Shown: positions 34,944-43,048 of the stretch, one piece after another | Numbering within the stretch: position 1 is the stretch's first letter | How the letters are laid out: each line of letters begins with the position of its first letter | Assembly (NCBI GenBank): GCA_020723305.1 | Contig: DYJC01000008.1 | Coordinates: 1 to 64,000 of the forward strand | Length of the DNA stretch: 64,000 nucleotides | Source: Desulfosudis oleivorans | Lineage (GTDB): Bacteria; Desulfobacterota; Desulfobacteria; Desulfobacterales; SURF-7 | Reading direction: 5' to 3' | Program-made: the position numbers and the translations under genes | The notes under the pieces: model-generated | Databases searched by the model: none | Told to the model about the DNA's origin: nothing | The model's input: only the letters and a program-made list of their open reading frames with translations

Positions 34944-35080
34944 GCCTCCTCGATCCTCCCAGTTTTCAAACCAGCCTTGACAGTAAGCCGGATATCCAAT
35001 ATGATTCTTTTTAAAAAATAATTTTATTTTAATTATAAATAGTTATCATGAACTTCAAGCAGACGCAGAGGGCATAGGAC

Positions 35081-35305
35081 ATGGAGCAAGCGTTAGAAAG
35101 AACTCACCAGAATCTATCCAGAAAAATCCAACGAACCGCTTTTGACAGAAGGGCAGGAAACGACCGGAGGTCCCATTTATTCCAGAATTATGATGGTATT
35201 GAAAAACGTCATTCAATAGAACGTCGGGTGGTTATTAAAGAAAAAAGATCGGGCTGGATACGGGACACCAAGTGGAGCAGCGTAAACCTGGAGCTTCTGC
35301 GATAG
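35081..35305 (+). CDS. Small basic protein with RRxGxDRR motifs
   Basis: A 74-residue, arginine-rich protein with two related units, DRRAGNDRRS and EKRHSIERRV. Such short motifs occur in many small proteins of Desulfobacterota and at PilZ-associated tails, but no function is established to my knowledge. A GAGGGCATAGG stretch precedes the ATG. It ends 6 bp from the convergent gene at 35311. Confidence 0.5.
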   Translation: MEQALERTHQNLSRKIQRTAFDRRAGNDRRSHLFQNYDGIEKRHSIERRVVIKEKRSGWIRDTKWSSVNLELLR

Positions 35306-35310
35306 GATGG

Positions 35311-35772
35311 TTACTCCGATCCCTCTTCCAGAACTATTTTTTGAAGAATATCCGTTAATTGTGGATTCGACTGTTCAATCTCAAAAAGCCGCTCCCGGTC
35401 CAATATGGTATCCAGTGTGGGCAATGGAATAACAATCTCCGATTCACGACGAATGCTTTCATAGACAATAGACATGGCATAGCACAAAATATATTCATAA
35501 ATTTCCGCTTCCGGAACCGTTATTTTACTGGATTTTATGATAACCCCTTTTTGATGGTACATGATTTCCATGACCGAGGTCAGCATCAGGTTTGAATAAA
35601 GGTCCGAAAAATCATACTCTTTTTTCTCTTTTTCTTCCGCAGGCAATGCCGCTGTCCGGATAAAATGCTTTGATCCTGTATAAATCATCTCCAGCCATTG
35701 ATCATCAAGATTTTGAGGTAAAAGCGCCTCTGGACCATTTGCGACAACCTCATCCATAAATTGATTCAGCAT
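35311..35772 (-). CDS. Hypothetical protein
   Basis: A 153-residue acidic, soluble, mostly helical protein. No motif or signal peptide is recognised. A central stretch (KITVPEAEIYEYILCYAMSI) is amphipathic, and the C-terminus is strongly acidic. It is divergent from the lipoprotein gene at 35927 and convergent with the small gene at 35081. Function unknown; the codon pattern and length suggest a real gene. Confidence 0.55.
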   Translation of the reverse strand: MLNQFMDEVVANGPEALLPQNLDDQWLEMIYTGSKHFIRTAALPAEEKEKKEYDFSDLYSNLMLTSVMEIMYHQKGVIIKSSKITVPEAEIYEYILCYAMSIVYESIRRESEIVIPLPTLDTILDRERLFEIEQSNPQLTDILQKIVLEEGSE

Positions 35773-35926
35773 GATCTTTGTCCCTGATTCCTGATTTATT
35801 TCTGATAATGAATTATGTCTGATTTATGAATTGTTTTTTGTAAAGTTTTACCGTATTGATGTCCGAACTGAAACAAAAACCAAGAAAAAGTATTTTTTGA
35901 ATAGCGTTAAAACAAAAATTATACAA

Positions 35927-36799
35927 ATGAAATTTTTTACTCCCTATTTTATCCTTTTCCTGATCTGTTCATGCACCCCGGGCATACCCCAACCGGATAA
36001 AGTCAAAACAGAAAGTAAAATGGATCCGCCTCAAATATCCATTCTCGGTGCATGGATGTTAACCATGGATGATGAATATACGGGGCAGACTTTTCCGGAA
36101 GAAAGGTTGTATTTTCACAAGGACGGACAGCTTCTGGTTGACGGAGAGGATTTCCTGTGCGGACGATATGAGGTGATCGGAGATCAGATTCAGATCATCG
36201 CACCGGTGAAAGGCCAAGAAATTTCATATTTTCGAAAATTCATTCTGGACCAGACCGGGCTTCATCTGAAAAACATTCACAAAGGATTTGCCCATTATGA
36301 ACCCATGAAAGGAATGGTGGAGTTATGCATTCCGGATGAACAATGGAAACTCCATGCAGTTGGTTATTTTTCGTTTAAGGTACCCCAGGACTGGACGTTT
36401 CTCGGAGAAGCTCCGAAAAAAGATGGCATTCAGGAAGTTCAGGTAATGAATCCGGATGCATCCAAACTGCTCTTGGCGGTCAGGCTTCCGGTGAACATGG
36501 GTTATCCGCAGCAGGAAGTGATTAAAATAACCGGAGAGATTGCATCCAAACTGATTCAGAATACACCCATGGCTGGATTTCAGCTCAAACCGGCTGGTGT
36601 AAACAACTATTTCGGGATCACGGGAACCACATTCCTGGCGGAAACAAAAACCCCACCCCTGACGCTGAAGGTTGTCATCAAACGACTTCAAACATCTGCC
36701 GTTATAATTTATGTGCTGTATTCAAGCGATCTGTTAATGGAACTGGAAAATGTGGCACAACTGATTTATGTTGACGGTGTACCGGTTTTGTCTGACTGA
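35927..36799 (+). CDS. Predicted lipoprotein, unknown function
   Basis: About 290 residues. The N-terminus MKFFTPYFILFLICSCTPG is a lipoprotein signal with a lipobox ending in Cys (residue 16, or 14 as an alternative). The mature protein has an N-terminal domain resembling lipocalin-like sheets (GAWMLTMDDEYTGQTF, YFHKDGQLLVDGED) and a C-terminal region of unknown type. The start was chosen at the signal peptide; an open frame extends upstream without a ribosome site. It converges on the SDR gene with an 11-bp gap. Confidence 0.6.
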   Translation: MKFFTPYFILFLICSCTPGIPQPDKVKTESKMDPPQISILGAWMLTMDDEYTGQTFPEERLYFHKDGQLLVDGEDFLCGRYEVIGDQIQIIAPVKGQEISYFRKFILDQTGLHLKNIHKGFAHYEPMKGMVELCIPDEQWKLHAVGYFSFKVPQDWTFLGEAPKKDGIQEVQVMNPDASKLLLAVRLPVNMGYPQQEVIKITGEIASKLIQNTPMAGFQLKPAGVNNYFGITGTTFLAETKTPPLTLKVVIKRLQTSAVIIYVLYSSDLLMELENVAQLIYVDGVPVLSD

Positions 36800-36810
36800 G
36801 GCAGATGTTT

Positions 36811-37545
36811 TCACAGTCCCATACGTTTGAAAACAGCCTCTGGAATCGACTTGATCACAAGCATGATCCATCGCCAGAACCATTTGGTATAAATTATATT
36901 CTTCTTTTTCCGAAATGCCCTGTAAATATCTTCTGCAACTTCCTGTGGCTGAGCTGTCAGCAATTCCGGGAGTTCAAGGGATTCGGTCATCTTTGTATGA
37001 ATAAAGCCCGGAAGAACCGTCATCACGTGAACCCCCCGTTTACACAAACGGTTTCGCATTCCACTCAGATAGGAATTAAAGGCAGCCTTGGATGACCCGT
37101 AAATATAATTGCTTTGCCGGCCTCTCTCTCCGGCCACAGAGCTGATACCGATGATTGAACCGTGTCCCTGTTTTTCAAAATCCCCAGCCACGACTTCCAG
37201 CATCGCGGCTGCACCGGAAAAATTGATCGCAAATATTTTTTGCGCTTCCTTGTAGTTTTTTTGTGCATCCGCCTGTTGTTCCGGCATATATCCTGCGGAA
37301 TACACAACCACATCCGGCTTTTTCTGAAGGGATTCATAAAAAGCAGCATGGGATTCAAAATCAGTCACATCAAAGTAGCAGCACGAAACCTCCACACCAT
37401 ACCGTATGGTCAGGTCCTGTACCTTTTTTTCCAGCAGTTCCATATTTCGGGATGCCAGCAGAATCGATGCCTTTTCATGCCTGGCAAAAGCAGCAGCCAC
37501 CGCATATGCCACATCCGAATTTGCACCGAGTACAAGAAGATTCAT
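36811..37545 (-). CDS. dprE2: SDR oxidoreductase, DprE2-like
   Basis: A 244-residue short-chain dehydrogenase. The nucleotide loop is GANSDVAYAVAAAFA, a G-x-N-S variant as in DprE2, and the catalytic YIYGSSK holds the YxxxK pair. DprE2 reduces the 2-keto intermediate of polyprenyl-phosphoribose epimerisation to arabinose. It lies 2 bp downstream of the DprE1-like oxidase, the usual pairing. Cytoplasmic or membrane-peripheral. The assignment depends mainly on the partner gene. Confidence 0.8.
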   Translation of the reverse strand: MNLLVLGANSDVAYAVAAAFARHEKASILLASRNMELLEKKVQDLTIRYGVEVSCCYFDVTDFESHAAFYESLQKKPDVVVYSAGYMPEQQADAQKNYKEAQKIFAINFSGAAAMLEVVAGDFEKQGHGSIIGISSVAGERGRQSNYIYGSSKAAFNSYLSGMRNRLCKRGVHVMTVLPGFIHTKMTESLELPELLTAQPQEVAEDIYRAFRKKKNIIYTKWFWRWIMLVIKSIPEAVFKRMGL

Positions 37546-37547
37546 GA

Positions 37548-38846
37548 TTAAACCTCCAATCTGCGGGACTGAAGAGAATTAAACTTTTCTTTCATTCCCA
37601 TTGTTTCTCTCAGCTCTGCAAATGTTTCCCACAAAGGGTATCCCTTTCTGAAAACATCCTTGCTCATACGAACGTCCTTTGTTAAATACAACCGTCCGCC
37701 AAAATCGATCACGATCCGATCCAGTTCATTCAGAAAGGGAAATAATTTTTTCTCTATTTTCAAATCCAAGGCTAGTGAGTATCCTTCTATTGGAAAAGAA
37801 AGGTCATTGCCGTTACCAGGGCCGCATAACTTCAATACCGCAAGGAAAGATCCCAGCCCTTGTTTTGCGATTCGATCCAGAATCAATTTCAATCCTTCAT
37901 AGCTGGCTGTTTTGGGAAGTACTAGCTGGTATTGGGTAAAACCACCCTTTCCATAAATACGATTCCAGTGCCCGATACTGTCAAGGGGATAAAAAAACGG
38001 GTCCAGCGGAACCAGCCTGTTTTCAACAAAAGTTGACCTTGTATGGTAATAGAGCCGGTTAAACAGTTTCACCGAATACCGGTTCAGGCAAAATCCCGGA
38101 AAATCAAACGGAACCGAAACAGGCCGGTTTAATTTTATATCAAGAGAGCCGGTATCCGCATGTTCACCGGCCATCAAAACCGATCTTCCCACCTTTTCAC
38201 CAGATTCAAGGCAATCAATCCATGCAACCGAATAGGGTAGTTTCTGATATTGTTCAAAACAGTGAAAAATCTCTTCCAGATTCCGGCATTGCTTCACGGT
38301 CTCCCGGATAAAAGCGCTCTTCACCTTCTGAAGCCGGATAACGGCTGTCAGGATGATCCCGGTCAGCCCCATTCCGCCGCATGTGGCCCGGAACAGCCGT
38401 TCATTTTCTTCCCGGCTGCACAAAACAACTTCACCACCGGGCAGCATCAATTCAAAAGAGTCAACAGAAGTGCTGAAACATCCGGCCACATGATGATTTT
38501 TGCCATGTACATCGCTGGCAATGGCACCCCCGACAGAAATCAGTCTGGTTCCCGGGGTCACGGAGAGAAACCAGCCCTGAGGCAGGAATACGGATATCAG
38601 CTCTTGCAGGGAAACTCCGCTTTCACAGGCAACCAGACCTGTCTCCGGATTGAAATTCATTATTTTGTTAAACCTGCTTGAAAATACTACTCTCTGGTTT
38701 AATGCGCTGTCTCCGTAGCTTCTGCCCATCCCATAAGCAATCAGATCTCCATCCTGATCCATCTGCCGTTTCAGCTGTTCCCTGGTTTCAAAATGCTTGC
38801 CTGATGCCTTGATTCGGGGATATCTTCCCCAGCTTGTTAGTTCCAT
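37548..38846 (-). CDS. dprE1: FAD-dependent oxidase, DprE1-like
   Basis: A 432-residue VAO-type flavoprotein. YGMGRSYGDSALNQ and GGAIASDVHGKNHHVAG match the FAD-binding signatures of decaprenylphosphoryl-ribose oxidase, and the C-terminal FGGRLYLTKDVR block also fits. The place of the mycobacterial Cys387 (in WNICVDFP) is Ala359 here (YSLALDLK). It would oxidise the 2'-OH of polyprenyl-phosphoribose; the following SDR completes epimerisation. It forms an apparent operon with UbiA and HAD genes upstream. Confidence 0.87.
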   Translation of the reverse strand: MELTSWGRYPRIKASGKHFETREQLKRQMDQDGDLIAYGMGRSYGDSALNQRVVFSSRFNKIMNFNPETGLVACESGVSLQELISVFLPQGWFLSVTPGTRLISVGGAIASDVHGKNHHVAGCFSTSVDSFELMLPGGEVVLCSREENERLFRATCGGMGLTGIILTAVIRLQKVKSAFIRETVKQCRNLEEIFHCFEQYQKLPYSVAWIDCLESGEKVGRSVLMAGEHADTGSLDIKLNRPVSVPFDFPGFCLNRYSVKLFNRLYYHTRSTFVENRLVPLDPFFYPLDSIGHWNRIYGKGGFTQYQLVLPKTASYEGLKLILDRIAKQGLGSFLAVLKLCGPGNGNDLSFPIEGYSLALDLKIEKKLFPFLNELDRIVIDFGGRLYLTKDVRMSKDVFRKGYPLWETFAELRETMGMKEKFNSLQSRRLEV

Positions 38847-38886
38847 TTATCCCCACTGCCTGAATATGCAAACGGTTTTTTCAGTA

Positions 38887-39771
38887 TCAGTATATCAACA
38901 GATAAACACTGACCAGCCACAACAAAACAACGATTTTGAGAAACAGATCCTGAATCATGACAACTGTTGGTGACCCGCTCTTCTCCTCGACAAAAGTGAT
39001 CTGCATATACCGGAGCAGGCCGGCAATAACCCAGAACGCACTCAAATAAAAATTTCGAGAGCCATGTTTCTGGATCACCTCAGGCGATAACGTATACAGA
39101 AGATAGGACACAATAATTACGGAGGCCATGACGACCATTGCGGAAGACACAAATTCCCGATTATACCCGTCAAGGGATTTTCTCATCTGAGAACCCTCAT
39201 CAGACAACAGCAGGTCATCCCGTCTTTTGGCCAGTGCCAGAAACAATGCAATCAAAAAGGTCATGATGATAATCCAGGGGCTGTTCTCAATATTGGCTAC
39301 TGTTCCACCGGCAAATATCCGAAGAACAAACCCCAGAGAAATACAGATCACATCAATGATGGCAATATGTTTTAAAAAGGCGGAGTATAGAAGGTTCAGT
39401 ACAATATACCCGCCAACAATCCACCAGAATTGATACGGTAAAAGAAAAAAGGAAATCGCAGACAATGCCGATAAAAAAAGGATTGAAATAGATATGGCTT
39501 CCCCCCGGCTCAGGTCGTTTGCCGCCAGAGGCCGGAACTGTTTCGTTGGATGAAGACGGTCTGACTCGACATCTTTAAGGTCATTGATGATATATACAAA
39601 ACTGGCTGCACAGCAGAACCCCAAAAATGCATAAAGCGTATGGATCACTGCATCGATATTGCCCAGCCCATACCCAAAAAAAAGGGGAAGCCAGATAAAA
39701 CCGTTTTTCAGATATTGATGAGGTCTGGCAAGCCTGACAGCTGCCTTAATCGTGTTTATCCATTTATCCAA
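38887..39771 (-). CDS. UbiA-family prenyltransferase, polyprenyl-phosphate phosphoribosyltransferase-like
   Basis: A 294-residue integral membrane protein with about eight or nine helices. The first Asp-rich motif NDLKDVESDRLHPTKQFRPLA closely resembles that of mycobacterial Rv3806c, which joins phosphoribosyl diphosphate to decaprenyl phosphate. The second conserved block lies around SLDGYNREFVSS. With DprE1/DprE2 and a phosphatase it completes a route to polyprenyl-phosphoarabinose. It overlaps the HAD gene by 16 bp. Confidence 0.82.
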   Translation of the reverse strand: MDKWINTIKAAVRLARPHQYLKNGFIWLPLFFGYGLGNIDAVIHTLYAFLGFCCAASFVYIINDLKDVESDRLHPTKQFRPLAANDLSRGEAISISILFLSALSAISFFLLPYQFWWIVGGYIVLNLLYSAFLKHIAIIDVICISLGFVLRIFAGGTVANIENSPWIIIMTFLIALFLALAKRRDDLLLSDEGSQMRKSLDGYNREFVSSAMVVMASVIIVSYLLYTLSPEVIQKHGSRNFYLSAFWVIAGLLRYMQITFVEEKSGSPTVVMIQDLFLKIVVLLWLVSVYLLIY

Positions 39772-40412
39772 GAATCAATCTCTTTATATAGATCTGATGA
39801 AGTATAAAAATCCGGATTCCGCTTCAATAACAGAAAAGGCATTCCCGCCTTTCTGGCACACGCCCCATCCTTTTCATCCCGGTCACCGATGAACAGGCAG
39901 TTGTCAACGGGAACACCCAGTTTTTCAGCCGTAATCAACAGCCCTTTTGGATCCGGTTTCAGCCGGTCCACATCCTTGTCAAGTGAGCAGACAATCACAT
40001 CTGCCCGTAATCCTAAGGCACGGATCTTTTGGCTTGCCGGATAATCTGAAAATATCCCGATCCTGATATTCTTTTCCGATAAATACCGAAACAACTGCTG
40101 CGCCCCCTCATATCTGCACAAAGGCAGATACGGAAGCGGTTTTTCAAACATCCATTTTTCAACAACTTCCCGAACCTGTTTCACTGAAACCCCGGAACGC
40201 TCAGCACCCCAGGTATACTGCTTTTCTTCAATCCCGGATTCTCCTGAAAACGAATTCTGTTCTCTTGCCTTTCTGAAATCCCAAATAATTTTAAAATCAT
40301 AAAGGCATGACGGGTGCCGTATAGACGTTGCGACCATATCAAATAATATCCGCAAACGCAATTTACTTTGATCATACAGCGTACCATCCACATCAAAAAT
40401 CACTGCCTTCAT
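39756..40412 (-). CDS. HAD-superfamily phosphatase
   Basis: A 218-residue HAD hydrolase. Motif I is FDVDGTLYD, motif II lies in IGIFSDYPAS, and motifs III/IV are LKPDPKGLL and FIGDRDEKDGACARKAG. In this cassette it is the natural candidate to remove the 5-phosphate from polyprenyl-phosphoribose 5-phosphate before DprE1 acts; mycobacteria use a PAP2-type enzyme for that step. First gene of the minus-strand cassette, overlapping UbiA. Confidence 0.78.
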   Translation of the reverse strand: MKAVIFDVDGTLYDQSKLRLRILFDMVATSIRHPSCLYDFKIIWDFRKAREQNSFSGESGIEEKQYTWGAERSGVSVKQVREVVEKWMFEKPLPYLPLCRYEGAQQLFRYLSEKNIRIGIFSDYPASQKIRALGLRADVIVCSLDKDVDRLKPDPKGLLITAEKLGVPVDNCLFIGDRDEKDGACARKAGMPFLLLKRNPDFYTSSDLYKEIDSWING

Positions 40413-40555
40413 GCTTTATTCCCTGTTGGTATTTTGAAATTGGTTCAGATTATATCCCATTCAATTATCTCAATAACAGAATACCATCCTTCACCCAAGC
40501 TTTTTCATAAACAGCATGAAAACAATTTCACCAAAAATATAGATCTAAAAAAAAC

Positions 40556-40607
40556 TTGACAGGCAGTATATACTTTTAATATATAAAACCTATATATAAA
40601 AAGTATA
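40556..40607 (+). promoter_or_regulatory. Promoter and dyad operator of the PadR-led operon
   Basis: TTGACA (40556-40561) and TATATA (40580-40585) with an 18-bp spacer form a sigma-70-type promoter. A 9-bp inverted repeat TATACTTTT (40569-40577) / AAAAGTATA (40599-40607) spans the -10 region, a layout expected for an autorepressing PadR-family regulator. The promoter and repeat are visible; binding is inferred. Confidence 0.65.
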
Positions 40608-40633
40608 CATTATCCACGAAGAAAAGAGGCATT

Positions 40634-41182
40634 ATGGCAATCAAATATTCGATTCTTGGACTATTACATTATAAGGATATGCACGGGTATCGCATCAAAG
40701 AACATCTGGAGCGAAATTTCGGGCATATGTGGTCTATCAATTACGGACAGATCTATCCCAACCTCAAAATATTATGCGATGACGGATGGATCCGGATGAT
40801 GGATTTCTCACAGAACGGCGAGAAAGGGCCTCCGCGAAAGCTTTATTCCATAACGGAAAAAGGACGGGAAGAGTTTTTGCGCTGGTTGTCCGCCTCACCG
40901 GAGCGCGCCATGATTTTGCGTGATCCGTTTCTCATGCGGTTTGTTTTCTTCGGATTCGGAGACCGGGATAATGCACTGGCTCTCATCGATGCTCAGATCG
41001 ACATTTATGAGAAACAGATTGTTCGCAGAAAAGACAATCAGCGCAGATGGGATGAATTGGGAATGTATGTCCAACTGGTTGCGGATCTGGGTATTACTTT
41101 CAATGAATTGTTCCTCGACTGGCTGAAAAAGGCACGAGCGAGAATCGCAGAAGAGACTCATAAAAAACGGAAGGCATCATGA
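40634..41182 (+). CDS. PadR-family transcriptional regulator
   Basis: A 182-residue PadR regulator. The N-terminal winged helix (IKYSILGLLHYKDMHGYRI, then GQIYPNLKILCDDGWI and the wing PPRKLYSITEKGREEFL) is followed by a helical dimerisation domain. PadR proteins repress by binding dyads and respond to small effectors such as phenolic acids. It leads the GRE operon, overlaps the next gene (ATGA) and probably represses its own promoter at 40556-40607. Confidence 0.9.
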   Translation: MAIKYSILGLLHYKDMHGYRIKEHLERNFGHMWSINYGQIYPNLKILCDDGWIRMMDFSQNGEKGPPRKLYSITEKGREEFLRWLSASPERAMILRDPFLMRFVFFGFGDRDNALALIDAQIDIYEKQIVRRKDNQRRWDELGMYVQLVADLGITFNELFLDWLKKARARIAEETHKKRKAS

Positions 41183-42162
41183 GCAATGCAGGAATTTCCC
41201 TGGTAACAGGTGCGGCGGGATTCATGGGAAGCCATGTCGTGGAATATCTTGCCAAGAAAGGAGTCCGTGTCCGTGCGACCAGCCGGCCCCGCAACGACAC
41301 ATCTTTTTTTGATCGTCTGGGCGTTGAATTTGTACCTGCGGATCTGATGCAGCCTTCCTCTCTGGAGTGTTTGTTCGAAGGTGGCGTAGACCGAATTTTC
41401 CACCTGGGGGCCATCTGCAACTTTTCAACTCCTTATGAAAAATTATATCCGACCAATGTTCTCGGGGTCGACCGGTTGACCGATCTGGCCATACGGAAAA
41501 ATGTGAAATGCTTTATCCATGTAACCTCAACAAGCGTTTATGGTTATGATCAGGGTCAGCCCTTCTCGGAAAACTCGCCTCGTCAGCCCATGGACGATTA
41601 TGCCCGGAGTAAAAGGGATGGTGAAGATATTGTATTTGAAAAAATATCCAGAGGGTTTCGTGGCATCATTGTAAGGCCATGCACCGTTTATGGCCCGCGA
41701 TGCAATGACGGCGCTGGAAAAGTTTTTTCACGGCCCAGTAAAATCAAGGCCATTCCCGGCAGCGGACAGCAAAGACTCTCCAATATACGGGCTGAAGATG
41801 TCGCAGCGGCAGTTGATTTTTTATCCGAGAGGGATGATACCCTGGGCCAGGTATACAACCTCGCAGATGATTCTCATCCAACTGTTTCAGAAGCACTGAA
41901 GCTTGCTGCCGCAACCTTTGGAACATCAATTCCTTCTCTTCGTCTTCCCTTGGGACTGGTGCGGATTGTTGCCCGGATCGAGGGGGCTTTATGCCGGTTC
42001 AACGGCAGAATACCGGAACTGGAGTTCGATGCAGCCAAATACCTGTCTGCCGACTACATCGTTGATAACACAAAAGTAAAGCAAACCGGCTTTCAGTTCC
42101 AATATCCGGATTTTGAGACATCCATGCATCAATTGGGGGATTTGTATCGCCAACAAAAATAA
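41179..42162 (+). CDS. NAD-dependent epimerase/dehydratase (extended SDR)
   Basis: A 327-residue extended short-chain dehydrogenase. The NAD loop is TGAAGFMGSHVVEYL (TGxxGxxG), the catalytic pair is DDYARSKRDGE (YxxxK), and RPCTVYGPRC follows. Members act on nucleotide sugars, hydroxysteroids or flavonoid-type substrates. In this operon a role on the growth substrate or an early intermediate is more likely than a sugar role, which is inference. It overlaps PadR by 4 bp and precedes a classical SDR by 45 bp. Confidence 0.82.
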   Translation: MSNAGISLVTGAAGFMGSHVVEYLAKKGVRVRATSRPRNDTSFFDRLGVEFVPADLMQPSSLECLFEGGVDRIFHLGAICNFSTPYEKLYPTNVLGVDRLTDLAIRKNVKCFIHVTSTSVYGYDQGQPFSENSPRQPMDDYARSKRDGEDIVFEKISRGFRGIIVRPCTVYGPRCNDGAGKVFSRPSKIKAIPGSGQQRLSNIRAEDVAAAVDFLSERDDTLGQVYNLADDSHPTVSEALKLAAATFGTSIPSLRLPLGLVRIVARIEGALCRFNGRIPELEFDAAKYLSADYIVDNTKVKQTGFQFQYPDFETSMHQLGDLYRQQK

Positions 42163-42207
42163 AACAACTACAGAGAAAAAATTGTAAGCAAAAAAAGGGG
42201 GAGCATC

Positions 42208-43038
42208 ATGGGACAGGTCATTGTCATTACAGGACTGGCAGAGGGAATGGGACGTGAAGTCGCGACCCTGTTGGCAAAATCCGGCGATACGATTGCCGGT
42301 TTTGACATCAGCAAGGAAGGGATCGACAGTCTGACAAAAGAACTGTCTTCCATTGGCTGCCCCTTTCATCTTGAGCCCCTGAATATCAGCGACCGTAAAG
42401 GAATCCTGCAATTCCGTGACACGGTATTGAAAAAATTCGGGTCTGTGGATACCGTGGTTTCCAATGTCGGTATCGGCTTTTTTGGTCCTTTTGAAGAGAT
42501 TGACCTGGAAAAAGCATTACAATGCTTTGAGATCAACGTGATTGGTGCCTCCGCGGTATTCCAGGCATTTATTCCTTTTTTGCGCAAACAGGGGCATGGC
42601 AAACTGGTGGCCATGTCTTCCCTGGTGGGGCGTATTCCCTTTCCCTTTGAATCCATCTACACGGCTTCCAAATTTGCACTTCAGGGATTGGTAGAGGCGA
42701 TTCAATATGAGGTTCGTCCCTTCGGCATCGACGTGGCCCTGGTTGAGCCCGCCCAGGTATCCACCAATTTCGCTTCAAAAATCCATCAACTTCCGCCGGA
42801 AGGATCACCCTATCGTGAACGGGTACGCCGGTTTATCAACCGGGACAACGAACTGATCAAAACAGCAACCACGCCGCAGGTTGCAGCCCGGAAAATCGTC
42901 AGCGTCATTCGCCGGAAAAATCCGAAACTCCACAACCAAGTGGATTTTATGAGCACGTTTTTCCTAGCCCTGAATCGCATCCTGCCCAAGTTCGCCAGGG
43001 ATATGATTCTGATCAACCATATGGATATCCGCGTATAA
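42208..43038 (+). CDS. Short-chain dehydrogenase/reductase
   Basis: A 276-residue classical SDR. ITGLAEGMGREVA is the cofactor loop, NVGIG replaces the usual NNAG, and the catalytic residues lie in SSLVGRIPFPFESIYTASK (Ser, YxxxK). An AGGGGGAG site precedes the ATG and the next gene starts 11 bp later. It is a likely NAD(P)-dependent alcohol/ketone oxidoreductase in the pathway of this operon; the substrate is unknown. Confidence 0.85.
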   Translation: MGQVIVITGLAEGMGREVATLLAKSGDTIAGFDISKEGIDSLTKELSSIGCPFHLEPLNISDRKGILQFRDTVLKKFGSVDTVVSNVGIGFFGPFEEIDLEKALQCFEINVIGASAVFQAFIPFLRKQGHGKLVAMSSLVGRIPFPFESIYTASKFALQGLVEAIQYEVRPFGIDVALVEPAQVSTNFASKIHQLPPEGSPYRERVRRFINRDNELIKTATTPQVAARKIVSVIRRKNPKLHNQVDFMSTFFLALNRILPKFARDMILINHMDIRV

Positions 43039-43048
43039 AGGAGGCAAT

